64,000 bases of DNA from Helicovermis profundi (GTDB lineage: Bacteria > Bacillota > Clostridia > Peptostreptococcales > Acidaminobacteraceae), in the NCBI RefSeq assembly GCF_033097505.1, contig NZ_AP028654.1, positions 450,001 through 514,000 of the forward strand, in the 5' to 3' direction. A program made the translations under genes and the position numbers. The notes beneath the pieces are model-generated. The model made no database searches, was not told the DNA's origin, and worked only from the letters and a program-made list of their open reading frames with translations. Positions 25,569 through 35,404 of the stretch are shown piece by piece (position 1 is the stretch's first letter; each line of letters starts with the position of its first letter).

Positions 25569-26090
25569 ATGAAAAAAGAGATATTTGATTTTTTAAAAAC
25601 TATCATAATTGCAGGAGTTATAGCAATTTTAATTACTTTTATTTTAAAACCAACTTTAGTTAAAGGAAATTCTATGAATCCCACTTTAGATTCAAATAAT
25701 TACTTAGTAATAGAGAAAACTTTTTCTTTCATAAATAATATAAAAAATGATGATATTATTGTCTTTAAAACTGATTTACTAAATATTGATGGAAGCAGAA
25801 AAGATTTGATAAAACGTGTGATAGGAATTCCGAATGATAGGATAGAAATTAAAAATGGAAATGTATATATAAACAAGAAGAAAGAAGATGTATTTTTTAA
25901 TAAAGACGTAAACACATCAGGTGATATCAAATTAACAGTTCCTAAAGATAAATTTTTTGTACTTGGTGATAATAGAGCTAATAGCTTAGATTCAAGAAGT
26001 GAAGAAGTGGGACTAATTGATAAAAAAAGTATTGAAGGAAAAGTAATTGTAAGATTATTTCCATTTAATAGAATTGGTAGGGTTAAATAA
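25569..26090 (+). CDS. lepB: Signal peptidase I
   Basis: A 173-residue membrane protease that cuts Sec signal peptides outside the membrane. One N-terminal membrane helix (about 12-30) is followed by the catalytic Ser in KGNSMNPTL (Ser35) and the general-base Lys in DLIKRVIGIPND (Lys82). The final conserved box FFVLGDNRANSLDSR is present. The size is typical for Gram-positive enzymes with a single anchor. The nucleoside kinase gene follows after 11 bases. Confidence 0.96.
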   Translation: MKKEIFDFLKTIIIAGVIAILITFILKPTLVKGNSMNPTLDSNNYLVIEKTFSFINNIKNDDIIVFKTDLLNIDGSRKDLIKRVIGIPNDRIEIKNGNVYINKKKEDVFFNKDVNTSGDIKLTVPKDKFFVLGDNRANSLDSRSEEVGLIDKKSIEGKVIVRLFPFNRIGRVK

Positions 26091-26101
26091 GGGAGGATGC
26101 T

Positions 26102-27754
26102 ATGAGTAAAATTAATATTTCAATTGGAGAAAAAATCGAAATTGTTGATAGGGGAATTAGACTTGAAGTTATTGCAGATGCTCATCAAAAAGAAGATAAA
26201 CCATTAATAGTTGCAGCTATTGTAAACAATAAACTTAGAGAGCTTACCTTTAGATTGGAAAATGACTCTGTAATTGAATTTATTGATATTAAAGGTCTAG
26301 ACGGAGCAAGAATTTATCGAAGAAGTTTAACTTTTGTTCTTCTTAGAGCTGCAATGGAATGCTTTGAAGATATTAGATTGACTGTAGAGCATTCATTAAA
26401 TAAAGGACTTTATTTTGAATACAAATTTGAAAGAAGGTTAAATCAAAATGATGTTGATAAAATAAAACAAAAAATGAAAGAAATAATAGATAATGACGAA
26501 CCAATAGTTAAATCACAAATATCAAAAGATAAAGCTAAAGAAATTTTCAATAAGTATAAAATGTATCCAAAGGTTGAACTATTAAAATATAGAGAATACG
26601 ATTATGTAAATATATATTCTTTAGGTTGGTTCAAAAATTATTTTTATGGATATATGGTTCCGTTTACAGGATTTTTAAAGGTATTTGACTTAAAGCCGTA
26701 CGATTCAGGTCTAATTCTTTTATATCCTGGAAGACAATTGTATGATAAATTACCTGAGTATGTAGAACAACCACATTTGGCATCAATTTACAAAGAATCT
26801 GAAAACTGGGGAGAAATCTTGGGTGTTGAATACGTTTCAAATTTAAATAAATCTATTGAAGATGAGACATACGGGGAACTTATGCGTATTTCTGAGGGCT
26901 TGCATGAAAAAAAAGTTGCAAATATTGCAGATATTATTACTGAAAGTAAAAAAAGGTTAGTGTTAATTGCAGGACCGTCATCTTCTGGAAAAACAACTTT
27001 TGCAAACAGACTAAAAATACAACTTAAGGTAAATGGGTTAAAGCCAATAACTCTTTCAACTGATGATTATTTTGTAGATCGTGAAAATACACCGCGTGAT
27101 GAAAATGGTGACTATGATTTTGAAACAATTAAATCTGTTGATGTAGATTTATTTAACAAAAATCTTTCGGATTTACTTTCGGGTAAAGAAGTTGAACTCC
27201 CTACTTTTAATTTTAAACTTGGAAAAAGAGAGTATTTAGGTAATAAATTAAAAATAAGAAAAGAACAGATGATTATTATTGAAGGAATACATGGCTTGAA
27301 TGAAATACTTACAAAAGCAATTGATAAAAAAGACAAGTTTAAAATATATATAAGTGCTCTTACTCAGCTTAATATAGATGATCATAATAGAATTCCTACG
27401 ACTGACACAAGACTAATTAGAAGGATTGTAAGAGATTCAAAATCAAGAGGACATTCTGCAGAAACAACAATAAAGCTTTGGCCATCGGTAAGAAGGGGCG
27501 AAGAAAAGAATATATTTCCTCATCAAGAAAATGCAGATATTATGTTCAATTCAGCACTCGTTTATGAGCTTGGAAGCTTAAAAAAACATGCTGAGCCACT
27601 TTTAAGTGCAATAGAAGAAACAAGTCCAGCCTATAGTGAAGCAAAAAGATTATTAAAATTCTTAGGTTATTTTATGTCAATTGATGACGACGGATTAATT
27701 CCGTGTACATCCATATTAAAAGAATTTGTCGGCGGAAGCTGTTTCAACGTATAA
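26102..27754 (+). CDS. Nucleoside (uridine-like) kinase with ThrRS-like N-terminal domains
   Basis: A 550-residue protein of the two-part family found in many Firmicutes. The N-terminal half resembles the TGS and second additional domain of threonyl-tRNA synthetase (LTFVLLRAAMECF, LTVEHSLNKGLYFEY). The C-terminal half is a uridine-kinase/phosphoribulokinase P-loop domain: Walker A GPSSSGKT (291-298), ITLSTDDYFVDRENTPRDE and IIIEGIHGLNE. Its cellular role is not well established. A terminator follows the stop. Confidence 0.9.
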   Translation: MSKINISIGEKIEIVDRGIRLEVIADAHQKEDKPLIVAAIVNNKLRELTFRLENDSVIEFIDIKGLDGARIYRRSLTFVLLRAAMECFEDIRLTVEHSLNKGLYFEYKFERRLNQNDVDKIKQKMKEIIDNDEPIVKSQISKDKAKEIFNKYKMYPKVELLKYREYDYVNIYSLGWFKNYFYGYMVPFTGFLKVFDLKPYDSGLILLYPGRQLYDKLPEYVEQPHLASIYKESENWGEILGVEYVSNLNKSIEDETYGELMRISEGLHEKKVANIADIITESKKRLVLIAGPSSSGKTTFANRLKIQLKVNGLKPITLSTDDYFVDRENTPRDENGDYDFETIKSVDVDLFNKNLSDLLSGKEVELPTFNFKLGKREYLGNKLKIRKEQMIIIEGIHGLNEILTKAIDKKDKFKIYISALTQLNIDDHNRIPTTDTRLIRRIVRDSKSRGHSAETTIKLWPSVRRGEEKNIFPHQENADIMFNSALVYELGSLKKHAEPLLSAIEETSPAYSEAKRLLKFLGYFMSIDDDGLIPCTSILKEFVGGSCFNV

Positions 27755-27770
27755 TTTTTTAATACTAGAG

Positions 27771-27815
27771 CATTACAAAACCTGCTACTTATTACAAGTG
27801 GTGGGTTTTCTAATG
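27771..27815. terminator. Terminator after the nucleoside kinase
   Basis: CATTACAAAACC and GGTTTTCTAATG form the outer stem, CTACTT/AAGTGG the inner, around a small loop. It is imperfect but long, and T-rich on the right side. Confidence 0.6.
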
Positions 27816-27945
27816 TATGTATTAGATAATAAATTATTTTATAATAAAATTTTTACATATAGATTATTAAAATACAAAGGAGAATTGATTTTTACATAGA
27901 ATAATAGTATTATGTGTAGTAAATTTTTTTTGACGTGAGGTTATT

Positions 27946-29619
27946 ATGGATAAAACAAATAATTTAATAAAATATAATAATATAAATAATAAATTTAATA
28001 AATTACTACTAAGTATATTTTTAATTATAGTTACTAGTATAAGTTTTATTATTTTTTTTGTATTCAAAAGTAGTATATCTAATTTAATTATTATGAATAA
28101 TATTAAAATTGCATATTCTATGGTTGCGTTTTTAACAATAATTTTAATGATGATGATTTTTTTAATAAGTTATATTGCGTTTGTTAATTCAAGAAACAAA
28201 ATGCTATACATTGAATTAAAAATATTTTATATTGTTTCAATAATTCAGATTTACTTATACTCTTATTTAATAAGCAATGGTTTGTTTTTTGCTTATCAAA
28301 ACAAATTTGCGAATTTATTGCTATTAGTTACAAATATTGTTTTAGTGATTGGATTAGTTCTTTGTCTTAGAATTGATCCGTCAGTTCAAGTAAAGAAGTT
28401 TAAAAAAAATTGGCTTATTTTTGGTACATTTTACTCAATTGCTATAATTTTATTAACTTACCTAATTAATAAAGCTATGGTAAATGTTTTTTCAATTTTT
28501 ATTTATGATTATATTGAAATGGGGATATATTTCTTAATCACATTAGTATATTTTTTAGGGATTCTTAAAATTTATAAAATATACAAATATAAGAGTGGGT
28601 TTTTTTTAAGTTTTATACTTATGGGTGTATTGCTACTCTTTTTTTCAAATCTAAGTTTTGTTGTTTTTAAAAACAAGGAGTATTTTGTTCTTTGTTTAAG
28701 TTTATTTTATAGATTTCTAGGATTATTACTACTTTTTATTGCAATACTTATTAATAATGTTAATAAAGGAAACTTAGATATAAGAAGACAAGAAGAACAA
28801 TTAAGTTTATATGCTAAAAATTTAGAAAAAATCATTATTAAAAGAACTGATAAAATAAATAATGTTAATAGACAATTTATAAAAGAACTTGAATATGCAA
28901 GATCAATTCAGCAATCCTTACTTCCGGAGAGAAGAATACATTTTAAAAATGGGGTTAATTTTACAAGTGAATATTTTCCTTGTGAAAGACTAAGTGGAGA
29001 CTATTTTGATATATACAAAATTGATGAAAACAATGTTGCTATGTATATTCTTGATGTTTCTGGTCATGGAATTTCAGCAGCACTTATGACAATGTTTTGT
29101 AATAACTTCGTAAAATCGACTGAAAGATTGATTAAAAGATATAGAGGTTTAAAACCACATAGAAATCTAAAACATTTTTATGATGAATTTAATAAAATGA
29201 ATTTTCCTGATGAAATGCATATGGTTATATTTTTTGCTACTTATAATGTTGTTGATAGAGTTTTGACATATTGTTCGGGTGGAATGAATTGTCTGCCTAT
29301 TCTTGTAAAAAAAGATGGTGAAATTCAGTATCTTGACCAAAGTAGCGGTTTCCCTATATGTAAAATGATGGATTTCTTTGAACCAGAGTATATTAGTGTA
29401 AAAATAACACTTGAAAAAGGAGACAAACTCCTATTTTACACAGATGGACTTACTGATGAGGAAAAAAATAATGTTTTTAATCATAAAGAACTCATTGAAT
29501 TACTTAGAATTAACTCGAAGTTAAATGGAAAAGAAATAAATGATCTGATAATAAATAATATTTTTCCGCATATTGAAAGACTTGAAGATGACATATCTTA
29601 TTTTATCATGGACATTTAA
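27946..29619 (+). CDS. Membrane-bound PP2C-type serine phosphatase (RsbU/SpoIIE-like)
   Basis: A 557-residue protein with about eight membrane helices (about 20-270), a coiled linker, and a C-terminal PP2C phosphatase domain. The domain opens with the typical RsbU-type segment YARSIQQSLLPERR. Metal-binding acids are in RLSGDYFDIY and MYILDVSGHGISAALMT, and near the end LLFYTDGLTDE and LEDDISYFIM. Family members dephosphorylate anti-sigma-factor antagonists in stress or sporulation switches. No partner gene is adjacent, so the target is unknown. Confidence 0.9.
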   Translation: MDKTNNLIKYNNINNKFNKLLLSIFLIIVTSISFIIFFVFKSSISNLIIMNNIKIAYSMVAFLTIILMMMIFLISYIAFVNSRNKMLYIELKIFYIVSIIQIYLYSYLISNGLFFAYQNKFANLLLLVTNIVLVIGLVLCLRIDPSVQVKKFKKNWLIFGTFYSIAIILLTYLINKAMVNVFSIFIYDYIEMGIYFLITLVYFLGILKIYKIYKYKSGFFLSFILMGVLLLFFSNLSFVVFKNKEYFVLCLSLFYRFLGLLLLFIAILINNVNKGNLDIRRQEEQLSLYAKNLEKIIIKRTDKINNVNRQFIKELEYARSIQQSLLPERRIHFKNGVNFTSEYFPCERLSGDYFDIYKIDENNVAMYILDVSGHGISAALMTMFCNNFVKSTERLIKRYRGLKPHRNLKHFYDEFNKMNFPDEMHMVIFFATYNVVDRVLTYCSGGMNCLPILVKKDGEIQYLDQSSGFPICKMMDFFEPEYISVKITLEKGDKLLFYTDGLTDEEKNNVFNHKELIELLRINSKLNGKEINDLIINNIFPHIERLEDDISYFIMDI

Positions 29620-29741
29620 TGTTCGTGTTTATAATAGTATTAATTATATGGCCAACTTATTGACATATAAGCGATTAAAACATATAATGATTGTATAATT
29701 ATAAATATAGCGAAAGTTTTTCGTAGAAAATGGGAGAAATT

Positions 29742-30311
29742 ATGGATAATATTAAAGATGTTTTAGTCGTAAAAGAACTTGATAAAATTAAAGCTCTTTC
29801 AAATGTATATAGAATTGGTATTATAGAAGCATTTGATAGTAAACCAGCTACTGCAAAGATAATATCAGTAAAACTGGGTGAGCCACATGGTAAAGTAAAT
29901 TATCATATGAAGATGTTAGCAAAGGTTGGTATACTAAGATTAGTTGAGATATCAACAAAACTTGGTGTAGTTGAAAAGTATTATATGCCAGTTGCTAAAA
30001 ACTTTATTATTGATAGTAGTGCTATTCAAGGCTCTGGTGAAGAGGCGAAGAATTCATTAAATAAGTACACAAATGCACTTCTTAATAGAATTTCTAAAGA
30101 TTTTTATAAAAGTATTGAAGATAAGGATATAGAAGGTCAAAGAAAAATACTTTATTACGGTGAGTATTATATGACAACTGAGGAAGCTCAGGAACTTCAT
30201 AAAAAGTTTGCTGAACTTGCTGATGAATATTTAAAAGAGAAAAAATCAAAACGTGAAGGTGCTGAAAGATATAGTATATCTTCACTAATTATTCCTGTTG
30301 ATAAGGACTAA
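29742..30311 (+). CDS. ArsR-like winged-helix transcriptional regulator
   Basis: From the ATG at 29742 (GGGAG eight bases upstream) the protein has 189 residues. The N-terminal winged helix shows DKIKALSNVYRIGIIEAF and KLGEPHGKVNYHMKMLAKVGILRLVE, the pattern of ArsR/HTH_20 regulators. The C-terminal half is helical and charged (YLKEKKSKREGAERYS) with no known ligand motif. It lies just upstream of the second peptide-transport operon, separated by a terminator, and may regulate it. That is inference from position. Confidence 0.82.
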   Translation: MDNIKDVLVVKELDKIKALSNVYRIGIIEAFDSKPATAKIISVKLGEPHGKVNYHMKMLAKVGILRLVEISTKLGVVEKYYMPVAKNFIIDSSAIQGSGEEAKNSLNKYTNALLNRISKDFYKSIEDKDIEGQRKILYYGEYYMTTEEAQELHKKFAELADEYLKEKKSKREGAERYSISSLIIPVDKD

Positions 30312-30335
30312 TTATAAATTAGAGTAGAATAAAAT

Positions 30336-30402
30336 AAAGCTCTTTGTCATTACTTGTGTGAGATATAATAAATCTTGTTCAGTTTTGACAAAGGGCTTTT
30401 TG
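30336..30402 (+). terminator. Terminator after the ArsR-like regulator
   Basis: AAAGC-CTTTGTCA and TGACAAAG-GGCTTTTT form a 13-bp stem with a long loop and a final T-run. Confidence 0.75.
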
Positions 30403-30586
30403 TGTTATGAATAAGTATATTCTGCTGAGTTTTGGTATCTAATTATATTTTTCACAACTGTGTCCATCACCCGAATACAAAAAAATGAATACGGAAAAAT
30501 TTTTTTATATATAAGTGTTAAGAAATCGTAATAGTACACATAGAATACATATGAAAGCTATAAAATAAATGTTGTACGGAGGAATC

Positions 30587-30685
30587 GTGAAAATTGTTAG
30601 AAAATTCTTTCATACACAATACTCACAGATATCTGTGAAAACCATGTTCTTAAATGAACAAATAAAAAATAGGGGGATAATATGA
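30587..30685 (+). CDS. Possible 32-residue leader ORF overlapping the binding-protein start
   Basis: A GTG at 30587 follows ACGGAGGAATC, a good ribosome site. The frame MKIVRKFFHTQYSQISVKTM... runs 32 codons and its stop TGA overlaps the ATG of the binding-protein gene (ATGA). That is the layout of translational coupling. The binding-protein gene has its own GGGGGAT site, so the leader may tune rather than be required. Not recognised as a known peptide. Confidence 0.4.
   Translation: MKIVRKFFHTQYSQISVKTMFLNEQIKNRGII
30623..30638. promoter_or_regulatory. 16-bp perfect palindrome in the leader of the second peptide operon
   Basis: TCACAGATATCTGTGA is a perfect palindrome 44 bases before the binding-protein ATG. 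It may be an operator or a small RNA hairpin. No regulator is assigned. Confidence 0.4.
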
Positions 30686-32424
30686 AAAAAGTAATTATGT
30701 TACTGTTAATTTTAATGTTAACAGTAGGAATGATGGCAGGATGCGGTGCGCCTGCAAAAACTGATGCTGCTAGTACAACTCCTGCAGTTTCGGATGATCA
30801 GAAGGATGCAACAGAGTCAACAGTAGTTGAAAGCGATACAAGTATTCCAAATCCAGCAAAAGAAAGAGCTGGTTCAGACAAAACTCTAGTAGTTGGTATG
30901 AGCGAAGCAAAAGGTGAATTCTTACCTACTTACTACTCAACTACTTATGATGGATATGTAGTTGGTCTTATATTTGATCAATTAATGTCAAACAATGCAG
31001 AAGGCGAATTAGTTCCAAGTCTTGCAACTGGATATGAAATGTCAAATGATAATAAAACTTATACATTTAAATTAAGAGATGATGTTAAATTCTCTGATGG
31101 AACTCCATTTACTGCAAATGATGTAGCTTTTACTTTTACATCAATATCAGATCCAAAATATGATGGAAGATATAACTCAGCAGTTATGGAGCTTGAAGGA
31201 TATGATGCATACCACGAGGGAGATGCAAAATCTGTTTCTGGTATTAAAGTAATAGACGATTATACAATTTCTTTTACATTTACAAAAGCTAAAGTTGACA
31301 ATATCTTCAATTTACAATTGGGTATATTACCAGAAAAAGTTTATGGATTTGAAAAAGGTAATGTTCAAGTAATGAAAGATAAAATGACTAATTTAGAATT
31401 AGTTGGTACTGGTAAATATAAATTTACTAAATTTGAGCCAAAACAATTTGTTGAATTAGATGCAAATGATAACTGGTTTGGTGGAAAGGTAAATATTCCA
31501 AAATTAATTATTAAATTTACTACAATTGATACTTATTTCCAAGAACTTCAAGCTGGAAACATTGATATGCAAATTCAAGTTCCTGCTAAAAGTGATAATA
31601 AACAACAACTTGATGAAATGGGATTTGCTGATATTAATGCCTATCCATCAAATGGATATGGATATATGGGCTTTAACTTAAGAGATCCTAGACTTGCTGA
31701 TAAAACAGTAAGACAAGCGTTAACTTATGGTTTTAATAGAGAAGCTTTTGTTCAGTTATACTACAACGGAAATGCAAGCGTTTGTAATACTCCAATTTCA
31801 CAAGTATCTTGGGCTTATACAAATGATGTAAATAAATACGAATACAATCCTGAAAAAGCTATAAAAATGTTAGAAGATGATGGATGGAAATTAAACGCTG
31901 ATGGCGTTCGTGAAAAAGATGGAAAAAAATTAAGTTTTGTATGGGATACTTATACAGATTCTAAATATGTAGAAACAATGATTCCAATGTTAAAATCAGA
32001 TTGGGAAAAACTTGGTGTTAAAGTTGAACCAAACTTAATGGACTTTAACTCATTAGTTAATAAAGTTTATACTGAAAGAGACTTTGATCTTTACAATATG
32101 GCTTGGTCAATGACTATTGATCCTGGTGATAACTATTCTACTTTCCATTCAAAATTTGATGTTCCAGATGGTAATAACTCAGTAGGACTTAGAAATCCTG
32201 AAATTGATAAGTTACTAGAAGAAGGATCTGTTGAATTTGATAAAGCAAAAAGAGTTAAAATTTATCAAGAGTTTGCTTTAAAAATGAATGAGGAACTACC
32301 ATATATGTTCTTAACTCAAAATACACAATGGGATGTTTCAAACAATAGAGTTAAAGGATTAAAAATTAGTCCTTATTGTGATTGGACTTACTTTATTGAA
32401 AATGTAACATTAGATAATAATTAG
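30682..32424 (+). CDS. Peptide-binding lipoprotein, extracellular solute-binding family 5 (second transporter)
   Basis: A 580-residue binding protein. The lipobox MMAGCG places the lipidated Cys at 21, followed by an Asp/Ser/Thr-rich linker. The mature part has the family-5 motifs FKLRDDVKFSDGTPFTANDVAF (split after SDGT), GTGKYKFTKFEPKQF, and DFDLYNMAWSMTIDPGDNYS. It differs clearly from the first binding protein at 3213, so ligand preference probably differs. GGGGGAT precedes the ATG. It is the first full gene of an A-B-C-D-F operon. Confidence 0.93.
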   Translation: MKKVIMLLLILMLTVGMMAGCGAPAKTDAASTTPAVSDDQKDATESTVVESDTSIPNPAKERAGSDKTLVVGMSEAKGEFLPTYYSTTYDGYVVGLIFDQLMSNNAEGELVPSLATGYEMSNDNKTYTFKLRDDVKFSDGTPFTANDVAFTFTSISDPKYDGRYNSAVMELEGYDAYHEGDAKSVSGIKVIDDYTISFTFTKAKVDNIFNLQLGILPEKVYGFEKGNVQVMKDKMTNLELVGTGKYKFTKFEPKQFVELDANDNWFGGKVNIPKLIIKFTTIDTYFQELQAGNIDMQIQVPAKSDNKQQLDEMGFADINAYPSNGYGYMGFNLRDPRLADKTVRQALTYGFNREAFVQLYYNGNASVCNTPISQVSWAYTNDVNKYEYNPEKAIKMLEDDGWKLNADGVREKDGKKLSFVWDTYTDSKYVETMIPMLKSDWEKLGVKVEPNLMDFNSLVNKVYTERDFDLYNMAWSMTIDPGDNYSTFHSKFDVPDGNNSVGLRNPEIDKLLEEGSVEFDKAKRVKIYQEFALKMNEELPYMFLTQNTQWDVSNNRVKGLKISPYCDWTYFIENVTLDNN

Positions 32425-32449
32425 TATTAAGAAAAGTAAATAATTAAAT

Positions 32450-32478
32450 AAAGGACTTCAGTTAATCTGAAGTCCTTT
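32450..32478 (+). promoter_or_regulatory. Intercistronic hairpin between binding protein and permease (second operon)
   Basis: AAAGGACTTCAG pairs perfectly with CTGAAGTCCTTT around TTAAT (12-bp stem). No T-run of note follows. Same position and likely role as the hairpin at 4904-4925, but a different sequence. Confidence 0.7.
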
Positions 32479-32517
32479 AATATGAGATATTATGCCTTTT
32501 ATTTAGGAGGATTTAAA

Positions 32518-33480
32518 TTGATTAAGTACATTATTAAAAGACTTCTACATATGATACCAGTAATTCTACTAATATCAATATGTATATTTACCATTATAAA
32601 ATTAACCCCCGGAAACCCGGTAGGAACAAGGCTTGACCCCAAAGCTACACCGGAGCAAAAACAAATGGAAAAAGAGAGACTAGGCCTCGATAAACCTATG
32701 TATATTCAATACATTATGTGGCTTGAGAGATCAGTACACGGTGATTTTGGTGAATCTTATATTTATAAAAGACCAGTTAGTGATGTAATCAAACCATTTA
32801 TTAAAAACACATTTATATTGAATGTTGGAGTGTTTTTATTATCATTTTTAGTTTCAATTCCTATAGGAATTGTTTGTGCGGTAAAAAAATATTCAAAAAC
32901 CGATAACTTTTGGACAGTATTTTCTTTATTTGGAATATCAATGCCATCTTTCTTCTTTGGACTTTTACTGATATATGTTTTTTCTGTAAAGTTAAAAATC
33001 ACTCCTATTAGTGGAATGATTGAAGCTGGGACAAGAACTGTTGGATTTGGACGTGCTATTGAAGTGAGTAAACATCTTATATTACCAGGTTTAGTTCTTT
33101 TAATAGGAAGTTTAGCAGGTTTAGTTAGATATACAAGAAATGGTATGCTTGAAGTATTAAATCAAGATTATATAAGAACAGCAAGATCTAAGGGACTTAG
33201 TGAAAAAGTTGTTATATATAGACATGCCTTTAGAAACGCACTTATTCCGATTATTACTATTTTAGGATTTTCTATACCTGGACTTTTTTCAGGTGCAGTT
33301 ATACTAGAATCAACTTTTAACTGGCCAGGAATTGGTAGAATTATGATAGATGCTGTAAATGCTAGAGATTATAATATGCTTATGGCTGTTATGATGCTGT
33401 TTGCAATTCTTACACTATTAGGAAATCTACTTGCAGATATAGGCTATGCAATGGTAGATCCAAGAATAAAAGTTGACTAG
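32518..33480 (+). CDS. Peptide ABC transporter permease, OppB/DppB type (second transporter)
   Basis: From TTG 32518 the protein is 320 residues (MIKYIIKRLLHMIPVILLIS). TAGGAGG lies seven bases before this TTG, whereas the in-frame ATG at 32482 falls inside the preceding hairpin and lacks a site. The B-subunit features are IKLTPGNPVGTRLDP and the EAA loop RTARSKGLSEKVVIYRHAF, followed by ILESTFNWPGIGR. Six membrane helices are expected. The C-type permease follows after nine bases. Confidence 0.92.
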   Translation: MIKYIIKRLLHMIPVILLISICIFTIIKLTPGNPVGTRLDPKATPEQKQMEKERLGLDKPMYIQYIMWLERSVHGDFGESYIYKRPVSDVIKPFIKNTFILNVGVFLLSFLVSIPIGIVCAVKKYSKTDNFWTVFSLFGISMPSFFFGLLLIYVFSVKLKITPISGMIEAGTRTVGFGRAIEVSKHLILPGLVLLIGSLAGLVRYTRNGMLEVLNQDYIRTARSKGLSEKVVIYRHAFRNALIPIITILGFSIPGLFSGAVILESTFNWPGIGRIMIDAVNARDYNMLMAVMMLFAILTLLGNLLADIGYAMVDPRIKVD

Positions 33481-33489
33481 GAGGAAGAG

Positions 33490-34407
33490 ATGATTACAAA
33501 TGTTGAAAATGAACCAAAAGTAAAAATTAATAAAAGAGAGAAAATTGAAACTCCTAGTGCTATGATTATCCATAGATTTAAAAAAAATAAAGTTGCTGTG
33601 TTTGGACTTGTTATTTTTGCTATTTTAGTTCTAGCAACAGTCTTTGCTCCAATTTTAACACCATATGGTGTGGATCAAATGGACTACACTCATGTTAATT
33701 TAGCACCATCAGCTCAGCACTGGTTAGGTACGGATGAACTTGGAAGAGATTATTTAACAAGAATGCTTTATGGCGGAAGAGTTTCACTGACTGTAGGACT
33801 CTTTGCAGTATTTATTAGTGTTGTTATAGGAGCGCTTGTTGGTGGAGCTTCTGGTTACTACGGAGGCTTTGTTGATAATATTCTTATGAGATTTACAGAA
33901 GTAGTTATGTCTTTTCCATTTTTACCTCTTGCCATAACAATATCTGCTGTTGTTGGAACAGCAGTACCTTCAGAATATAAGATTTTTATAACAATTTCTG
34001 TTATAGGTATTATTGGATGGACTGGACTTGCAAGAATGATTAGAGGGCAAATACTTTCTTTAAGAGAGCAGGAATTTATGGAAGCTGCGACTGCTCTTGG
34101 ACTTTCAGATAGAAGAAAAATATTAAAACATTTACTTCCTAATACTATTGGATTTATTATTGTTTCAGCAACGCTTGGTATGGCAGGGGCAATTATGACA
34201 GAGTCTGCTCTGTCGTTTTTAGGACTTGGAGTTACGCCTCCAACACCTAGCTGGGGAAATATGGTTCAATATGCTAGAGATTTCTTTGTACTTAAGAATA
34301 GACCATGGCTTTGGATGCCTCCAGGGATTGCAATACTTCTTGCAGTAATGAGTATTAACCTTGTTGGTGATGGACTAAGAGATGCATTTGACCCTAAATC
34401 GAGATAG
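33490..34407 (+). CDS. Peptide ABC transporter permease, OppC/DppC type (second transporter)
   Basis: A 305-residue permease. A cytoplasmic N-terminus precedes the first helix. The C-subunit hallmark WLGTDELGRDYLTRMLYGG lies at about 78-96. The EAA-type loop REQEFMEAATALGLSD and the end VGDGLRDAFDPKSR are typical. AGGAGGAAGAG precedes the ATG. It pairs with the B-type permease just upstream. Confidence 0.93.
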   Translation: MITNVENEPKVKINKREKIETPSAMIIHRFKKNKVAVFGLVIFAILVLATVFAPILTPYGVDQMDYTHVNLAPSAQHWLGTDELGRDYLTRMLYGGRVSLTVGLFAVFISVVIGALVGGASGYYGGFVDNILMRFTEVVMSFPFLPLAITISAVVGTAVPSEYKIFITISVIGIIGWTGLARMIRGQILSLREQEFMEAATALGLSDRRKILKHLLPNTIGFIIVSATLGMAGAIMTESALSFLGLGVTPPTPSWGNMVQYARDFFVLKNRPWLWMPPGIAILLAVMSINLVGDGLRDAFDPKSR

Positions 34408-34426
34408 TTATATAGGAGGATAGACA

Positions 34427-35404
34427 ATGTCAAAGAGAATTCTTGAGGTAAAAAACTTAAAGACTCAGTTTTTTACAGATAGAGGTGTTGTAAAGGCAGT
34501 AGACGGAGTTAGTTTTAATGTTGATGCTGGAAAAACACTTTGTATAGTTGGAGAGTCTGGTTGTGGTAAAAGTGTAACTTCTATGTCTGTTATGAGATTA
34601 GTATCAAATCCAGGAAAGATTGTGGAAGGTCAAATGTTCTATAATGGACAAGATATGGTTAATTTAGATGAATCGGAAATGAGAAGCATTAGAGGAAATG
34701 AAATTTCTATGATTTTTCAAGAACCTATGACTTCTTTAAATCCAGTTTTTACAATTGGATATCAAATTCAAGAAATACTGCTTCTTCACAGAAATATAAC
34801 AAAGAAAGAAGCTAGAGAAAAATCAATAGAAATGCTAAATTTAGTTGGTATCCCAAGAGCTGAAAAAATTGTTGACGAATATCCTCATCAACTTTCAGGT
34901 GGAATGAGACAAAGGGTTATGATTGCAATGGCGCTTTCATGTGAACCTAATGTTCTTATTGCAGATGAACCGACAACAGCACTTGATGTAACAATACAAG
35001 CACAAATACTTGATCTAATGAATGGCTTAAAGAAAAAACTTAATACAGGAATTATGATGATTACGCATGATCTTGGTGTTGTTGCAGAAATGGCAGATTA
35101 TGTTGTAGTAATGTATGCTGGAAAAGTTGTTGAAGAGGCAGAAGTAAAAGAATTATTCAAAAAACCTACGCATCCGTATACAATTGGACTACTTAAATCA
35201 ATACCAAAATTAGAAGGTAATTCAGATATTCTTGATACAATTGAAGGATCAGTGCCAAATCCACTTCATTTACCAGAAGGATGTTATTTTGCTCCTAGAT
35301 GTAAATTTGCGACAGAAAAATGTAGGACTACTATGCCAGAATTAAGAAATATGGGAAATGGCCATAAAGTTAGATGTTTTTTAGTTGAAGGGGAGGAAGC
35401 ATAG
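34427..35404 (+). CDS. Peptide ABC transporter ATP-binding protein, OppD/DppD type (second transporter)
   Basis: A 325-residue ATPase close in sequence to the OppD-type protein at 1198. Walker A is GESGCGKS, signature SGGMRQR and Walker [13 protein letters not shown]. The C-terminal oligopeptide-transporter extension has [20 protein letters not shown] lies upstream of the ATG. The stop overlaps the next GTG start by one base. Confidence 0.93.
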   Translation: MSKRILEVKNLKTQFFTDRGVVKAVDGVSFNVDAGKTLCIVGESGCGKSVTSMSVMRLVSNPGKIVEGQMFYNGQDMVNLDESEMRSIRGNEISMIFQEPMTSLNPVFTIGYQIQEILLLHRNITKKEAREKSIEMLNLVGIPRAEKIVDEYPHQLSGGMRQRVMIAMALSCEPNVLIADEPTTALDVTIQAQILDLMNGLKKKLNTGIMMITHDLGVVAEMADYVVVMYAGKVVEEAEVKELFKKPTHPYTIGLLKSIPKLEGNSDILDTIEGSVPNPLHLPEGCYFAPRCKFATEKCRTTMPELRNMGNGHKVRCFLVEGEEA

